DNA of 62,357 bases, taken from contig CAYWRI010000005.1 of the NCBI GenBank assembly GCA_964461035.1, positions 1 to 62,357 of the forward strand. Direction: 5' to 3'. The DNA is from CAYZNE01 sp964461035 (GTDB lineage Archaea; Nanobdellota; Nanobdellia; Woesearchaeales; CAYZNE01). The notes beneath the pieces were generated by a model, which did not search any database, was not told the origin of the DNA, and was given only the letters and a program-made list of their open reading frames with translations. Numbering within the stretch: position 1 is the stretch's first letter; each line of letters begins with the position of its first letter. The translations under genes were made by a program, and so were the position numbers. Below are positions 61,274-62,357 of this stretch, in pieces.

Positions 61274-62218
61274 TTATTTAACATTCAATAAACCTTCTTC
61301 ATCTAATTGTTCAAGTGCACCAATCATTGCTAAAGGAAACATAACAGTAACATCACCATTTACTGTTACAGCATCAGAATCCTCTTTAACTTTTCCCCAA
61401 GATTTTGCTTCTGAAGTTGTTGCACCACTCATTGAACCTGATGTTTGATGTGCCGTTGTCATAAACAAAGCATATTCTGCTCCACCATTCAAAAGAGTTG
61501 CCTGTATTGCATGGTGCTTCGATATACTACCTCCAAGACAAATAACTGCTTTTTTTTCATCATGACTTGTTGTAAACAAAATATTTCCAAAATCTTTTAC
61601 AACATCAACTATGAAATCAGAATGTTTCTGTTGAAATAAATATAAATGAAATCCAAAACCACCATCAGTTATCGCAGGACAAAATATTGGAACATTATTT
61701 TTAGCAGCTTGAAATAACACTGAATTTTCATCACTTAACATTAATCCAATTTCCCTAAGCATATCTGATACAGACCACCTTTTTTGTTTAGCATATAATT
61801 TATCAAGTATTGGATTAATTAAGTCTTCAAAGTTCATATAACTTTGATTATCAATCAAAATATTTCCAACTCTATTAATACCTTTTTCATGAAGTTCAAC
61901 ATCATCAGAATTAAAAGTTCCAATACTAAATTTTTCTCCGTTTGCTTTCATAATATCTTCTTCAATACCGCCAACTGTTGTAACAATAACATTAGCTATT
62001 TTCAATTTTATAATTTGAGCAAAGAATCCTCTTAAACCTGAAGTAATCATATTACTAGTAAAAGTAAGAAATATCTTAGCATTATTCTTGAACATTTTAA
62101 CAATAAGCTCTTTTGCTTTATGCAGTTCAATACTCTGATATCCCGTATTTCCATATAATTCAACTATTTCTTTAACAGTAATACCTTTTTTCCATTTAAA
62201 ATCTTTTACAAATCTCAT
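61274..62218 (-). CDS. Deoxyhypusine synthase
   Basis: 314 residues. DHS signatures: FTSNMITSGLRGF near residue 55, TTVGGIEEDIMK, CPAITDGGFGFHL, CLGGSISKHHA, and the catalytic Lys in TSEAKSWGKV (K276). It transfers the aminobutyl group of spermidine, or in some archaea an agmatine-derived group, to a Lys of aIF5A using NAD. It is first in the operon; the ATG follows GAGGT by six bases, so it has a leader, which may include the small ORF at 62268-62327. Confidence 0.94.
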   Translation of the reverse strand: MRFVKDFKWKKGITVKEIVELYGNTGYQSIELHKAKELIVKMFKNNAKIFLTFTSNMITSGLRGFFAQIIKLKIANVIVTTVGGIEEDIMKANGEKFSIGTFNSDDVELHEKGINRVGNILIDNQSYMNFEDLINPILDKLYAKQKRWSVSDMLREIGLMLSDENSVLFQAAKNNVPIFCPAITDGGFGFHLYLFQQKHSDFIVDVVKDFGNILFTTSHDEKKAVICLGGSISKHHAIQATLLNGGAEYALFMTTAHQTSGSMSGATTSEAKSWGKVKEDSDAVTVNGDVTVMFPLAMIGALEQLDEEGLLNVK

Positions 62219-62267
62219 TAGAATACCTCTATTATGACATCTATGAAGAATATAGATTAATTAAAAT

Positions 62268-62327
62268 TTAACTATTGCTCTTAACACTATTTAATATATT
62301 GTTAATTTTGTTAAGTTTTGATGTCAT
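62268..62327 (-). CDS. Possible 19-residue leader ORF upstream of deoxyhypusine synthase
   Basis: A minus-strand ATG at 62327 opens a 19-codon frame (MTSKLNKINNILNSVKSNS). A TATA-like TTTTAAATAAA (about 62346-62356) lies about 25 nt before it, so it would be the leaderless first cistron of the polyamine/hypusine operon. It could be a regulatory upstream ORF or chance. Confidence 0.25.
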   Translation of the reverse strand: MTSKLNKINNILNSVKSNS

Positions 62328-62357
62328 AACCTTTACAAATCTAGTTTTATTTAAAAA

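Noticed and set aside
1..62357. The contig being bacterial (because of MltB, Rhs core, AspRS, DnaK)
   Set aside because: TFE, archaeal PheRS, deoxyhypusine synthase, Taw3, ZPR1, class III pilin signal and leaderless TATA promoters are spread across the window, so the bacterial-looking genes are better explained by transfer.

Overview
The window is AT-rich DNA from an archaeon, most likely a DPANN-type lineage with a small genome (Woesearchaeales/Pacearchaeales-like); the placement is my inference. Archaeal markers are transcription factor E, archaeal-type PheRS alpha and beta, deoxyhypusine synthase, Taw3, a ZPR1 zinc-finger protein, a family B DNA polymerase, a class III (pilin) signal peptide and TATA boxes 24-28 nt before many start codons (leaderless mRNAs). 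Genes inside operons or with 5' leaders instead carry GGTG/GAGGT/GGGGG Shine-Dalgarno sequences. Several genes look bacterial: a GAD-domain AspRS, the DnaK-DnaJ-GrpE set, a murein transglycosylase and an Rhs-core protein.

Layout. 1-10 kb is a decayed accessory region: a pentapeptide-repeat gene end, a Nudix hydrolase, a DMT transporter, a cold-shock protein with a repetitive acidic tail, an intact dtxR-feoA-feoB iron operon, a DUF218 protein, and remnants of an N4BP2-like kinase, comB and a tyrosine recombinase, separated by dispersed repeats and long hairpins. 10.5-15.2 kb is the heat-shock operon grpE-dnaK-HD-dnaJ on the minus strand. 15.4-18 kb holds two convergent secreted proteins that look like peptidoglycan-degrading enzymes. 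tRNA-Val(GAC), tfe, a TrmB-like pseudogene, aspS, a frameshifted IS200 element and a HAD fragment follow, then polB. 26-40 kb is a cell-surface block: a membrane-anchored JAMM protein, ZPR1, a possible beta-barrel protein, a repeat adhesin, an S-layer-like protein, an Ig-like membrane protein and an ABC-2 exporter. 40-50 kb carries dus, an ATP-grasp gene, a beta-helix surface protein, pheS-pheT and an IMPase-like gene. 50-56 kb has a lipoprotein of the caspase/legumain type, a second beta-helix protein, taw3 and a pilin. The end holds an MNT-HEPN protein, a CBS/zinc-ribbon protein and a polyamine/hypusine operon (deoxyhypusine synthase, PLP decarboxylase, agmatinase).

How the genes combine. 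The iron operon is probably controlled by its own DtxR through a dyad next to the TATA box. The last operon could supply polyamine or agmatine for hypusine on aIF5A. PheRS and Taw3 both act on tRNA-Phe, although they are not adjacent. The surface genes describe a cell with a glycoprotein-like coat, adhesins, pili and secreted hydrolases, as expected for an episymbiont or a cell living among bacteria.

Both runs of 100 N are assembly placeholders inside repetitive coding sequence. The grpE gap is flanked by the same 55 bp on both sides, and removing the N run plus one copy restores one frame. Intergenic regions at 52.3-52.5, 56.3, 36.9, 8.3 and 3.7 kb contain strong nested inverted repeats that may be undescribed structured RNAs.
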